A DNA stretch of 64,000 nt from Paraburkholderia phosphatilytica. Its GTDB lineage: Bacteria; Pseudomonadota; Gammaproteobacteria; Burkholderiales; Burkholderiaceae. This document shows, piece by piece, positions 18,782 to 27,938 of the stretch; position 1 is the first letter of the stretch; the number at the start of each line of letters is the position of its first letter. The notes beneath the pieces are model-generated. The model saw nothing but the letters and a program-made list of their open reading frames with translations. It did no database searches and had not been told where the DNA came from. Location of the stretch: the NCBI RefSeq assembly GCF_003443895.1, contig NZ_QQOA01000034.1, positions 1-64,000 of the forward strand. The letters are read 5' to 3'. A program made the translations under genes and the position numbers.

Positions 18782-18869
18782 AGCTTCTCCTTGATACCAG
18801 GTATGGGTGGAGCAGTTTTCGGGGTCTCCGCACCGCTTCCGTTTTTTTGAATCGACCGGCGAGGTTCGC

Positions 18870-21800
18870 TCAACCGATCGTCATCAAATTCGCATTGCCG
18901 CCTGCTGCTGCCGTATTCACGCTCACCGACCGCTCGGTGAGCAGGCGTTCGAGCGCGTAGTCCTCGTCGTGCTCGCTGCTGCCCGCGCCACCATTGGCCA
19001 GCGCGCCAGCCGCCACGCCCTGCACCGACACGATCGGCCCCGGGCGCTTTGCGACGTCCTGCACGAGCGCCAGCAGCTCGTCGCTATCGCCTTCGAACAG
19101 CACCGCGTCGTATGCGGCTTCGGCCTGCCTGCGCACGCCCGCATGCGACTTCAGCGCCGCGGGCAGCGCGGCCACCAGCTCCTCGCCGGCCGCTCCGCTG
19201 AAGAGCGCGCGGTTGCCGGTGGCGAGCACCGCCGCAAGCTGCGCGCGCGCACCGCTCGCCGTCGACGGCACGCACAGCACCGTGCCGCGCGCGCCGAGCG
19301 TGTACGTGTTGCGCTCGCCCGTCGGACCCTGCAACACCGCCGTCGCGCCGGCCAGCACGTGCGCGAGATAACCGTCGCAGCGCGCGGCCAGTGCCGGCTC
19401 GCGCTCGGCGATCAGCCAGTCGCGCAACGCCGTCAACGCGGCCTGGGCGGACTGCGGACGCTCGCCGCCGTCGTTTGCCTGCCCGTTCGCCTGCGGCGCA
19501 TCCACGATGAGCGTCTGCGCGAGCGACTTCGGCAGACCCGCCGGACGCTTCGCGAGCAACCGCTGCAGATACAACGCGCCACCCGCCTTCGGGCCCGTGC
19601 CCGAGAGCCCTTCGCCGCCGAACGGCTGCACGCCGACCACCGCGCCGATCACGTTGCGGTTCACGTAGATGTTGCCCACGTGCGCGCGGCCAATCACATG
19701 CGCAATGGTCTCATCGATCCGCGTGTGAATGCCCAGCGTCAATCCGTAGCCCGTCGTGCGGATCTGCTCGAGCAGCTTGTCCAGCGCGCTGCGGCGATAA
19801 CGCACCACATGCAGCACCGGACCGAACACCTCGCGCTTCAGTTCGTCGATGCTGTCCAGCTCGATCAGCGTCGGCGGCACGAAGGTGCCCGGCGCGCAGC
19901 CTTCCGGCATCGCCAGCTGCAGCACCTTGCGACCCTTTTCACGCATCGCGGCGATATGCGCGTCGATACCGCGCTTCGCTTCGGCGTCGATCACCGGGCC
20001 GACATCCACTGACAGGCGATCCGGATTGCCCACCGCGAGTTCCTTCATCGCGCCCGACAGCATCTCGAGCGTGCGATCTGCGACGTCGTCCTGTAGACAA
20101 AGAACGCGCAGCGCCGAACACCGTTGACCGGCGGAGTCAAATGACGACTGCAGCACGTCCGCGACGACCTGCTCCGCGAGCGCCGACGAATCGACGATCA
20201 TCGCGTTCTGGCCGCCGGTTTCGGCGATCAGTGGAATCGGCCGCCCGTCCGGGTCCAGACGCGCGGAGAGCGTCTTGTTGATCAGGCGCGCCACTTCCGT
20301 CGAACCGGTGAACATCACCGCGCGCACGCGTGCGTCGGCCACGAGCGCCGCGCCCACAGTTTCGCCGTTGCCCGGCAGCAGCTGCACCGCGCCCGCCGGC
20401 ACGCCGGCTTCGCGCAGGATGCGCACCGCCTGCGCGGCGATCAGCGGCGTCTGTTCCGCGGGCTTCGCGAGCACCGTATTGCCGGCCGCGAGCGCGGCGG
20501 CCACCTGGCCCATGAAGATCGCGAGCGGGAAGTTCCACGGGCTGATACACACCACGGGACCGAGCGGCCGGTGCGTATCGTTCGAGAATTCGCTGCGGAT
20601 CTGCGTCGAGTAATAGCGCAGGAAGTCAACGGCTTCGCGGATTTCCGCGATCGCGTTCGGCAGCGATTTGCCTGCTTCGCGCACGATCAGTCCCATCAGC
20701 GTGTGCATCTGCGCTTCGAGCAGATCCGCGGCGCGCGCGAGGCAGTCGGCGCGCGCATCGACGGGCGTCGCCTGCCAGATTGGCGCGGCGGAAACTGCAT
20801 GCGACAGCGCAGCAGACACATGCTCGTGCGTCGCGTCGATCACCGTGCCAACGAGATCGCGATGATCGGCCGGGTTGCGCACGTCGTGAGCCTTGCCCTC
20901 GATCTGCTCGTGATCGTCGAGCATCGGCGCCGCGTGCCACGGATGATGCGCGCTCGCGAGCAGCGCCGACGACAGCGACGCGAGCCGGTGCTCGTTTGAC
21001 AGATCGAGGCCCATCGAGTTGTTGCGCTGCGCGCCGTACAGGTTGCGCGGCAGCGGAATCTTCGGGTGCGGCGCGCCGAGCGGCATGATCTTCGATGCTT
21101 CTTCGACCGGATCGGCGACGAGCTCCTTCACCGGCACGCTTTCATCCGCGATGCGGTTCACGAACGACGTGTTCGCGCCGTTCTCGAGCAGACGGCGCAC
21201 GAGGTACGCGAGCAGCGTCTCGTGCGTGCCGACCGGCGCGTACACGCGGCACGGACGGTTCAGCTTGTCGCGGCCCGTCACTTCCTCGTACAGCGGCTCG
21301 CCCATGCCGTGCAGGCACTGGAACTCGTACTGGCCGGGATAGTAGTTCTGACCCGCGAGATGATAGATCGCGGAGAGCGTGTGCGCGTTGTGCGTCGCGA
21401 ACTGCGGGTACACGGCATCGGGCACGCTCAGCAGCTTCTTCGCGCACGCGAGGTACGACACGTCCGTGTAGATCTTGCGCGTGTACACCGGATAGCCTTC
21501 GAGGCCATCCACCTGCGCGCGCTTGATTTCGCTGTCCCAGTACGCGCCCTTCACGAGGCGCACCATGATGCGATGACGGCTGCGGCGCGCGAGATCGACG
21601 ATGTAGTCGATCACGAAGGGGCAGCGCTTCTGATAGCCCTGCACGACGAAACCGATGCCGTTCCAGCCCTGTAGCTCCGGGTCGAAGCACAGCGCTTCGA
21701 GCAGATCGAGCGACAGTTCGAGCCGGTCCGCTTCTTCCGCGTCGATGTTGAGACCGATGTCGTAGCGGCGCGCGAGGATCGCGAGCGAGCGCACGCGCGG

Positions 21801-22841
21801 CAGCAGCTCGTTCATCGTACGTTCCTGCTGCGCGCGCGAGTAGCGCGGATGCAGCGCGGACAGCTTGATCGAGATGCCCGGACCTTCGTAGATGCCGCGG
21901 CCGCCCGCGGCCTTGCCGATCGCGTGGATCGCCTGTTCGTACGATGCGAGGTAGCGCTGCGCGTCGGCTTCGGTCGTCGCCGCTTCGCCGAGCATGTCGT
22001 ACGAGTAGCGGAAGCCGCGCGCTTCGTACTTGCGGCTGTTCGCGAGCGCTTCCGAAATGTTCTCGCCGGTGACGAACTGCTCGCCCATCAGACGCATCGC
22101 CATGTCGACGCCCTTGCGGATCAGCGGCTCGCCGCCCCGGCCGATCAGGCGCGTCAGTGCCGACGACAGACCGGTTTCGCTGTTGGTCGTCACGAGCTTG
22201 CCGGTGATCATCAAGCCCCACGTCGCCGCGTTCACGAACAGCGACGGCGCATGGCCGACGTGCGAGCGCCAGTCGCCCTTGCTGATCTTGTCGCGGATCA
22301 GCGCATCGCGCGTCGCGCGGTCGGGAATGCGCAGCAGCGCTTCCGCGAGACACATCAGCGCAACGCCCTCCTGGCTCGACAGCGAAAACTCGTGGATCAG
22401 TCCTTCGACGCCGCCGCCCTTGCTCTTCGAGCGCAGCGTTTCGACCAGCTTCGTCGCGAGCTTTTCGACATCGGTCGCGAGCGCGGCGGGCAGGCGCGCC
22501 TGGCCGAGCAGGAACGGCAGGCATTCCGGCTCCGGACGGCGGTACGCAGCCGTGATCGCCGCGCGCAGCACCGATTGCGGCTGCACGCTCTGCGCGAAGT
22601 CGAGGAACGGGTGCGACGCGCTCTCTTCGTCGGCTTCCGTGGTCGCGCCGTCCGCCATCTCGGCAACACCGGTGTGGCCGTTCAGTTCAGGAGGCAGCTG
22701 GCCGTGCTCGATCTTTTCGAGGTAGGCGAAGATCGCCTGCTTGATCAGCCAGTGAGGGGTGCGCTCGAGGCGCGCGGCGGCGTCTTTCAGCCGGGAACGC
22801 AGCAGGTCGTCGACTTTGACGCCGAGAGTGGTACTGGCCAT
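18870..22841 (-). CDS. putA: Trifunctional proline utilization protein PutA
   Basis: A 1323-residue fusion: an N-terminal ribbon-helix-helix DNA-binding domain (VKVDDLLRSRLKDAAARLERTPHWLIKQAIF, about 8-45), an FAD-dependent proline dehydrogenase barrel (about 90-570, with IKLSALHPRYS and RLVKGAYWD), and an NAD-dependent glutamate-semialdehyde dehydrogenase (about 640-1110; catalytic Glu in IAETGGQNAM, Cys in FDSAGQRCSALRVL). A C-terminal domain follows. The enzyme oxidises proline to glutamate at the membrane, and the RHH domain represses put genes when proline is absent. AAGGAAAC precedes the start. GTTGCA-type operator sites lie just upstream. Confidence 0.97.
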   Translation of the reverse strand: MASTTLGVKVDDLLRSRLKDAAARLERTPHWLIKQAIFAYLEKIEHGQLPPELNGHTGVAEMADGATTEADEESASHPFLDFAQSVQPQSVLRAAITAAYRRPEPECLPFLLGQARLPAALATDVEKLATKLVETLRSKSKGGGVEGLIHEFSLSSQEGVALMCLAEALLRIPDRATRDALIRDKISKGDWRSHVGHAPSLFVNAATWGLMITGKLVTTNSETGLSSALTRLIGRGGEPLIRKGVDMAMRLMGEQFVTGENISEALANSRKYEARGFRYSYDMLGEAATTEADAQRYLASYEQAIHAIGKAAGGRGIYEGPGISIKLSALHPRYSRAQQERTMNELLPRVRSLAILARRYDIGLNIDAEEADRLELSLDLLEALCFDPELQGWNGIGFVVQGYQKRCPFVIDYIVDLARRSRHRIMVRLVKGAYWDSEIKRAQVDGLEGYPVYTRKIYTDVSYLACAKKLLSVPDAVYPQFATHNAHTLSAIYHLAGQNYYPGQYEFQCLHGMGEPLYEEVTGRDKLNRPCRVYAPVGTHETLLAYLVRRLLENGANTSFVNRIADESVPVKELVADPVEEASKIMPLGAPHPKIPLPRNLYGAQRNNSMGLDLSNEHRLASLSSALLASAHHPWHAAPMLDDHEQIEGKAHDVRNPADHRDLVGTVIDATHEHVSAALSHAVSAAPIWQATPVDARADCLARAADLLEAQMHTLMGLIVREAGKSLPNAIAEIREAVDFLRYYSTQIRSEFSNDTHRPLGPVVCISPWNFPLAIFMGQVAAALAAGNTVLAKPAEQTPLIAAQAVRILREAGVPAGAVQLLPGNGETVGAALVADARVRAVMFTGSTEVARLINKTLSARLDPDGRPIPLIAETGGQNAMIVDSSALAEQVVADVLQSSFDSAGQRCSALRVLCLQDDVADRTLEMLSGAMKELAVGNPDRLSVDVGPVIDAEAKRGIDAHIAAMREKGRKVLQLAMPEGCAPGTFVPPTLIELDSIDELKREVFGPVLHVVRYRRSALDKLLEQIRTTGYGLTLGIHTRIDETIAHVIGRAHVGNIYVNRNVIGAVVGVQPFGGEGLSGTGPKAGGALYLQRLLAKRPAGLPKSLAQTLIVDAPQANGQANDGGERPQSAQAALTALRDWLIAEREPALAARCDGYLAHVLAGATAVLQGPTGERNTYTLGARGTVLCVPSTASGARAQLAAVLATGNRALFSGAAGEELVAALPAALKSHAGVRRQAEAAYDAVLFEGDSDELLALVQDVAKRPGPIVSVQGVAAGALANGGAGSSEHDEDYALERLLTERSVSVNTAAAGGNANLMTIG

Positions 22842-22917
22842 GTTTCCTTCTTGTGCCGGCGAAGCGCTGCCGGCCAGTGACTAAAAAGTTGGCGCATCGT
22901 ACCTCTCTCAATAAAAA

Positions 22918-22948
22918 GGTGCAACCAGTGCGAGCCACAGGTTGCACC
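22918..22948. promoter_or_regulatory. Putative PutA operator dyad
   Basis: GGTGCAACC (22918-22926) and its exact inverse GGTTGCACC (22940-22948) each contain GTTGCA, the core recognised by the RHH domain of E. coli PutA. A weaker GTTGCG lies at 23009-23014. The dyad starts 77 bases upstream of the putA start, where autorepression would act. Confidence 0.55.
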
Positions 22949-23124
22949 CTTGTGGAACTCCCGTCGCTGCTGCATTTGCGCCGGGCGGACATCTGCCGGG
23001 CGCCGCGGGTTGCGCCCAGGACTTACCCTGGTCGGAATCTTTTTTGACACCCCTCAACTGCCGCGACGTCCCGCCGATATACGGGTATGTGCTTTGCGGA
23101 CGATCTGGCAGGGAGGGAAGCAAA

Positions 23125-23292
23125 ATGGAAAACCTGATGGTGATTGGCGGCATCTGGCTGATGTGCGCGCTGTGCGCGGTCCTGTTCATCCGCGGTGCAT
23201 CGGCTCAGGCGCCGGCATTGCGCCGTGTGCCCGTGATGAGCCGCCGTGCCCGACTCGCGACGCTGCGACAGGACGTTTCGCGGGATTATTGA
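23125..23292 (+). CDS. Small membrane protein, unknown
   Basis: A 55-residue protein with one N-terminal hydrophobic helix (VIGGIWLMCALCAVLFIRG, about 6-24) and a basic, Arg-rich tail. GGGAGGG lies eight bases before the ATG, an unusually good ribosome-binding site that supports a real gene. It is transcribed divergently from putA and could share its control region. I do not recognise the family and propose no function. Confidence 0.5.
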   Translation: MENLMVIGGIWLMCALCAVLFIRGASAQAPALRRVPVMSRRARLATLRQDVSRDY

Positions 23293-23322
23293 GCGGCTTT
23301 CCGGCGGCTGGCTGAAGTGCGC

Positions 23323-23577
23323 TCAGCCGCGGGGGTTGAACTCGCCGCACGTATCGTCCGGCGACACGAGCCGGTCGTGCAACCGGCACAGACGGCTCGA
23401 CGCGATGCTCGCGCCGAAGCCGGACCCGAACACCACCAGGCCCGCAACGCGTTGCTCCAGTTCCTGCCGTTCGTCGGCGCGATGCCGGCAGGCGGCGCAG
23501 CGAGCGCGTGTTTCGGTCGCCGCGATGCCTTTCCGCGGCCTGGCCACTACGAGCACGCGCTTTAGCACCGGATTCAT
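23323..23577 (-). CDS. Small Cys/His protein downstream of the YeiH-family permease
   Basis: An 84-residue protein with CAAC (Cys27/Cys30), then LCRLHD (Cys64/His67) and DDTCGEF (Cys77), a spacing that could bind one zinc ion or a cluster. GAGGGAA sits directly before the ATG, and the start lies five bases after the permease stop, so the two form an operon. The middle (LVVFGSGFGASIASSRLC) is hydrophobic but too short to call membrane-spanning. Family not recognised. Confidence 0.6.
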   Translation of the reverse strand: MNPVLKRVLVVARPRKGIAATETRARCAACRHRADERQELEQRVAGLVVFGSGFGASIASSRLCRLHDRLVSPDDTCGEFNPRG

Positions 23578-23582
23578 TTCCC

Positions 23583-25010
23583 TCACGACCCCAGCCCCAG
23601 GCTACGCCAGTACGGCGCGAACACGTGCGCCGACAGCGCATAGCCGATCGCGATATTGACCACCACGCCCGCGGTGAACGCGACGAACGGCCTGAAGCCG
23701 GTCGCCGACAGTGCGCGGAAACGCGTGGTCAGCCCGATGCTGAAGAAGCAGAAGATGAACGCCCACGTGCGCAACGCCGTGATCGGCGCGACGAACTGCG
23801 GTGTCACGATCTTCCGGTAGTCCGCGAGCGTGTAGTGACTCGCGATCCACGTGACGAGCGCCGAGGCGATCACGAAGCCGATCACGAACTTCGGGAAGCG
23901 CGCCCAGATCTCGCCCGCGTCCGCCTTTCCCCTGACGCCATCCGCAGTCTCCCAGCGCGTCGTCGCGACGATCGCGAGCAGGAACGCCCAGATGCCGATC
24001 CAGATGTCGCGGCCCACCACCTTCATCAGCGTGAACGCCTGTAGCGACGCTTCAGGCGCGCCGACGATCGCGCCGCCCGCCTGTTTCGCGAAATCGCCAT
24101 AGGCCTGCGCGGCCGCGATGCCCGCGGCATCCGCGAATTCCGATGTGCCGATCCAGGCGCCCGCGACGCCCGTCGGCAGGCCGAGCGAACGCGATGCGAA
24201 CGGCAGCGCGAAGATCATCACGATCGCCCACAGGATCACGAGCGTGATCGCCACCGATGCCTGCTCGCGCTTCGCGCGCACGGCGCCCGCAATCGCGATG
24301 GCCGCCGACACGCCGCAGACCGCGCCGCCCACGCCGAGCACCGCTGCAAAACGCTGATCGAGACCGAGCGATTTGGCCGCGAAGAAGATCACGAAGAACG
24401 TGACGAGCGAGACGATCGTCGCCTGCCCGACCGCCACGGGGCCGGCCCAGACGAGCAGCGTGAACGGCAGCGTCGCGCCGAGCAGCACGATGCCGACCTT
24501 GATGTAGAACTCGACGCGCAGCCCGGCCTGGAACCACGCAGGCAGCGGCACGAGGTTCGAGATCAGGAGACCGAGCGCGAGCGCGACGAGCGGCGGCTCG
24601 AGGTTGTACTTCGATGCGTCGACCCATGCGCCGAGCTCGAAGATCAGCACGGACACGACGAACAGGATCGCGAACGACGGCAGGAAGTGCGCGACGCGCT
24701 GCTTCAGCGCGGCGAGGCTCACGCTGAACAGCACGGCGAACAGCACGAAGAGCGCTACGTAGTTCGGCAGATGCGCGGCCAGATCTTTCGCGGCCGCCGG
24801 CACGCTCGACCACTTCGCCGGCGCGACCGCGATCCACTTGATGCTGCTGCCCGACGCGAAAAGCGCCCACGCAATCACGATCACGAGCAGGCCGATCCAG
24901 ACGGCCCACCAGTCCTCGGTGGAAAAGAGACCACCGCCGCGCAGGCCGCGTGTGGTGTCGGTCGGCGTGGCCGGCTGCGAACCGGCCGGCAAGGTGTGGT
25001 GATCGCTCAT
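23583..25010 (-). CDS. YeiH-family (UPF0324) putative anion exporter
   Basis: A 475-residue membrane protein with about eleven hydrophobic helices after a 25-residue polar N-terminus. Hallmarks of the UPF0324 family are GLLISNLVPLPAWFQAGLRVEFYIKVGIVLLGATL, VGGAVCGVSAAIAIAGAV, and the late FCFFSIGLTTRF. It is longer than E. coli YeiH (about 350), the extra length being the N-terminal helix and a loop. The family is described as putative sulfate or sulfonate exporters; the substrate is not proven. The start at 25010 is chosen because upstream residues look random. Confidence 0.85.
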   Translation of the reverse strand: MSDHHTLPAGSQPATPTDTTRGLRGGGLFSTEDWWAVWIGLLVIVIAWALFASGSSIKWIAVAPAKWSSVPAAAKDLAAHLPNYVALFVLFAVLFSVSLAALKQRVAHFLPSFAILFVVSVLIFELGAWVDASKYNLEPPLVALALGLLISNLVPLPAWFQAGLRVEFYIKVGIVLLGATLPFTLLVWAGPVAVGQATIVSLVTFFVIFFAAKSLGLDQRFAAVLGVGGAVCGVSAAIAIAGAVRAKREQASVAITLVILWAIVMIFALPFASRSLGLPTGVAGAWIGTSEFADAAGIAAAQAYGDFAKQAGGAIVGAPEASLQAFTLMKVVGRDIWIGIWAFLLAIVATTRWETADGVRGKADAGEIWARFPKFVIGFVIASALVTWIASHYTLADYRKIVTPQFVAPITALRTWAFIFCFFSIGLTTRFRALSATGFRPFVAFTAGVVVNIAIGYALSAHVFAPYWRSLGLGS

Positions 25011-25229
25011 CGCGGATGCCCCCGTAGTTGAGTACGACTTGAGTGCGACTTGAGTGCGATGGCGCGGCCAACCCTGCTCAAACATCTGGAAATTGTTGTG
25101 CAGTCCGCAGGAAACGGGCGCCGTTGGGGCGCACTATAGTCAAACCCGTTCGGGAAACGAAACGACCTTTCGCTCTATCGATATGACCGCAAGGGATATG
25201 TCATGCGGACGGCTTCGCGCGGGCGAAGC

Positions 25230-27530
25230 TCAGATGTCGAGCGGGTCGACTTCGAGGCTCCAGCGCAGCACGCCCTTCAGCGTGCGCAGAACAGGCTGCC
25301 ACGCGCGCAGCGTCGCCTGCAGCGCGGCCCGCGATGCGCTTTCCACCAGCAGTTGCGCGCGGTGCACGTGCATCACCTTGACGATCGTCATCGGCACGGC
25401 GTCGTAGGCCGTCACGCGTTCGGCGGCGGGGATCGCGGCGAGCGCGTCCTGCGCCGCTTTCAGGAATGCGAGCGCCTGCTCCAGCGTACGGCCTTCGGCG
25501 CGCAGCAACGCCTGATAGACGAACGGCGGCAGATGCGCATCGCGGCGTTCGCCGAGCGTCGAGTTCGCGAAGCCGACGTAGTCGTGCCGGCCGAGCGCGT
25601 AGTACAGCGCATGTCGCGGGTAACGCGTCTGCACCAGCACTTCGCCCGGCAGCCCGGCGCGGCCCGCGCGGCCGCTCACCTGCATCAGTTGCGCGAACAG
25701 CCGCTCGCTCGCGCGGAAGTCGTGCGAAAAGAGCGCGGTGTCGGCGTTGAGCACGCCGACCAGCGACACGCGCCGGAAGTCGTGTCCCTTCGCGATCATC
25801 TGCGTGCCGACGAGGATGTCGACCTCGCCCGCGTGCACGTCCGAAAAAAGCGCCTGCGCGCTGCCTTTGCGGCGCGTGCTGTCGGCATCGATGCGCAGCA
25901 CACGCGCACCCGGCACCGCGCTCGCGAGCGCCTCTTCGACGCGCTGCGTGCCGCGCCCGAGTGGCGCGATATCGACATTGCCGCATTCCGGACACGAGCG
26001 CGGAATACGCGATTCCCAGCCGCAATGGTGGCAGCGCATCGCGCGTTCGGGCTTGTGCAGCACGACGTAGGCGCTGCAGCGTGGACAGCCCGCCACCCAG
26101 CCGCACGCATCGCACGAAAGCACCGGCGCGTAGCCGCGGCGGTTCAGGAACACGAGGCTTTGCTCGCCACGTTCGACGCGCGCTTTGAGCGCAGCGACGA
26201 GCGGACCCGACAGCCCTTCGAACGACGCGCGGCCGCGGCGCCGCTCCTCTTCAAGATCGATCAGGCGAACCGTGGGCAGCGTCGCCTCGGCAATGGCGCG
26301 GCGCGATAGCGTGAGGCGCCGGTAGCGGCCCTGATCGGCCTGCCACCAGCTTTCCAGCGACGGCGTCGCCGAGCCGAGGACGACCGGCACGCCGAGCTGC
26401 TTCGCGCGCCACACGGCCAGATCGCGCGCGGAGTAGCGCAAGCCTTCCTGCTGCTTGTACGCGGGGTCGTGCTCCTCGTCGACGACGGCGATCGCGAGCC
26501 GCGGCAACGACGCGAGCACTGCGAGTCGCGTACCGAGCACGATCCGCGCGCGGCCGGTGTGCGCGGCGAACCAGTTGCGCGCGCGCTCGCCTTCCGCGAG
26601 ACCGCTGTGCAGCGTGACGATCGCATCCGGCGACAGCGCCCCGAAGCGCGCACGGAACGCGGCTTCGAACTGCGGCGTGAGATTGATCTCGGGTACGAGC
26701 ACGAGCGCCTGCGCATCCGGTTGCGCGTGGAGCAGCGCGGCGAGCGCGCGCAGGTAGACCTCCGTCTTGCCGCTGCCGGTCACACCGTGCAGCAGGAACG
26801 ACGCAAAGCCGCCGGCTTCGAGGATCGCCTCGATAGCTGTGTTCTGCTCGTCGGTGAGCGTGGGTAGCGAAGGCTCACTTCCGCTGGAGGCGTGGTTGGC
26901 ATTGAATGGTGAGGTCGCCGCGTCCACGGTTTCGAGCGCAACCCAGCCCGACGCCTGCCAGCTTTGCAGCGTCGCGGTCGCTTTCGGATGGAGCGCGCGG
27001 GCGTCCGCCGCCGGCAGCGTGTCCGCGGCGGCGAGCGCTTCGGCGAGGCGCCGCAACGCGGCCGCCCGCGCCGGCAGTGCGGCGGGCAACGCGTCGCGGC
27101 CGGCGGGCAGCAGGCGATAATGCTCCTGTGGCGCGAACAGGCGCGCCCAGCGCGTCGCATCGCGCAGCGCCTGCGGCAACGCTGGCAACGCGACTTCGCC
27201 GAGTCCGCGCTGGTAGTAATCGGCGGCAAATGCGGTGAGTTCGAGCCATTCCGGCGACAGCGGCGGGCAGGTCGTGCAGACCACGCTCACCGGCTTCAGC
27301 CGGTCGTCCGGCACGTCACTGTGAACGGTCACTTCGCAGATCAGCCCCACCGCGTTGCGCCGGCCGAACGGCACGCTCACCAGCATGCCTGGCTGAGGCT
27401 CGGCGCCGAGCGCGTCGCGGTCGTAGCGGTAGTCAAAGAGCGTCGGGAGCGGATGATCGAGCGCGACGCGGACAAACAGGTCAGTCACGGGCGGACGAGC
27501 TGGCGTGAATGCGGACACTGATGGGGACAC
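25230..27530 (-). CDS. priA: Primosomal replication protein N' (PriA helicase)
   Basis: A 766-residue 3'-5' helicase that reloads the replisome at stalled forks. The N-terminal 3'-end-binding domain has VALDHPLPTLFDYRY and VSVPFGRRNAVGLI. The helicase core has Walker A GVTGSGKTEVYL and DEEHDPAYKQ. The zinc-binding insert supplies CDACGWVAGCPRC and CHHCGWESRIPRSCPECG (eight Cys). GTQMIAKGHDF and QVSGRAGRA complete the C-terminal helicase lobe. It lies 408 bases downstream of hemE on the same strand, a gap that contains two DnaA-box-like sites. Confidence 0.95.
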   Translation of the reverse strand: MSPSVSAFTPARPPVTDLFVRVALDHPLPTLFDYRYDRDALGAEPQPGMLVSVPFGRRNAVGLICEVTVHSDVPDDRLKPVSVVCTTCPPLSPEWLELTAFAADYYQRGLGEVALPALPQALRDATRWARLFAPQEHYRLLPAGRDALPAALPARAAALRRLAEALAAADTLPAADARALHPKATATLQSWQASGWVALETVDAATSPFNANHASSGSEPSLPTLTDEQNTAIEAILEAGGFASFLLHGVTGSGKTEVYLRALAALLHAQPDAQALVLVPEINLTPQFEAAFRARFGALSPDAIVTLHSGLAEGERARNWFAAHTGRARIVLGTRLAVLASLPRLAIAVVDEEHDPAYKQQEGLRYSARDLAVWRAKQLGVPVVLGSATPSLESWWQADQGRYRRLTLSRRAIAEATLPTVRLIDLEEERRRGRASFEGLSGPLVAALKARVERGEQSLVFLNRRGYAPVLSCDACGWVAGCPRCSAYVVLHKPERAMRCHHCGWESRIPRSCPECGNVDIAPLGRGTQRVEEALASAVPGARVLRIDADSTRRKGSAQALFSDVHAGEVDILVGTQMIAKGHDFRRVSLVGVLNADTALFSHDFRASERLFAQLMQVSGRAGRAGLPGEVLVQTRYPRHALYYALGRHDYVGFANSTLGERRDAHLPPFVYQALLRAEGRTLEQALAFLKAAQDALAAIPAAERVTAYDAVPMTIVKVMHVHRAQLLVESASRAALQATLRAWQPVLRTLKGVLRWSLEVDPLDI

Positions 27531-27938
27531 AGCCGCGCGGACCGGCTGACCATGAGTTGGCGCCGAAACTTAAGGTAAATCCTAGCTTCGTTCGCTAAGT
27601 TTTGAATTCGCCGGAACAATTCCGTGTCGCCCCGCCAGCCTGTGGATAACTTTGTTGAGAACTCGCCTTTGCCGGCCCGGGATCCGCGCCATCTGGACCT
27701 TATGCGGGAGACCGCACATTCCCCAGACAATCTCGCGAAGCCTTGTCTGTCAAGGCGTTCATCAGATGTGCACGCAACTTGCAAGTGTTTGGGGATGACC
27801 GGACCCTCTACCGCGCCGCAACGAGAGCAATGTGCATAAGTCAAGTCTTGACTTTCGGGGAAGCCCTTGCCGCCGGGGAAAATCCGGATACGCGACCCCA
27901 ACGCGCAGAGCCCAGCGTGCTGCGTCGCAGCAGCCCGC
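27531..27938. other. Intergenic region between hemE and priA with DnaA-box-like sites
   Basis: No convincing gene. TGTGGATAA at 27641-27649 and TGTGCATAA at 27831-27839 both match the reverse of the DnaA box TTATNCACA and point the same way. A TAAGTCAAGTCTTGACTTT dyad (AAGTCAAG/CTTGACTT) lies at about 27837-27854, overlapping the second box. Confidence 0.5.

Noticed and set aside
25040..25229. Gene between the YeiH-family permease and priA
   Set aside because: About 190 bases without a supported frame; GAAACG repeats there are short and probably chance.
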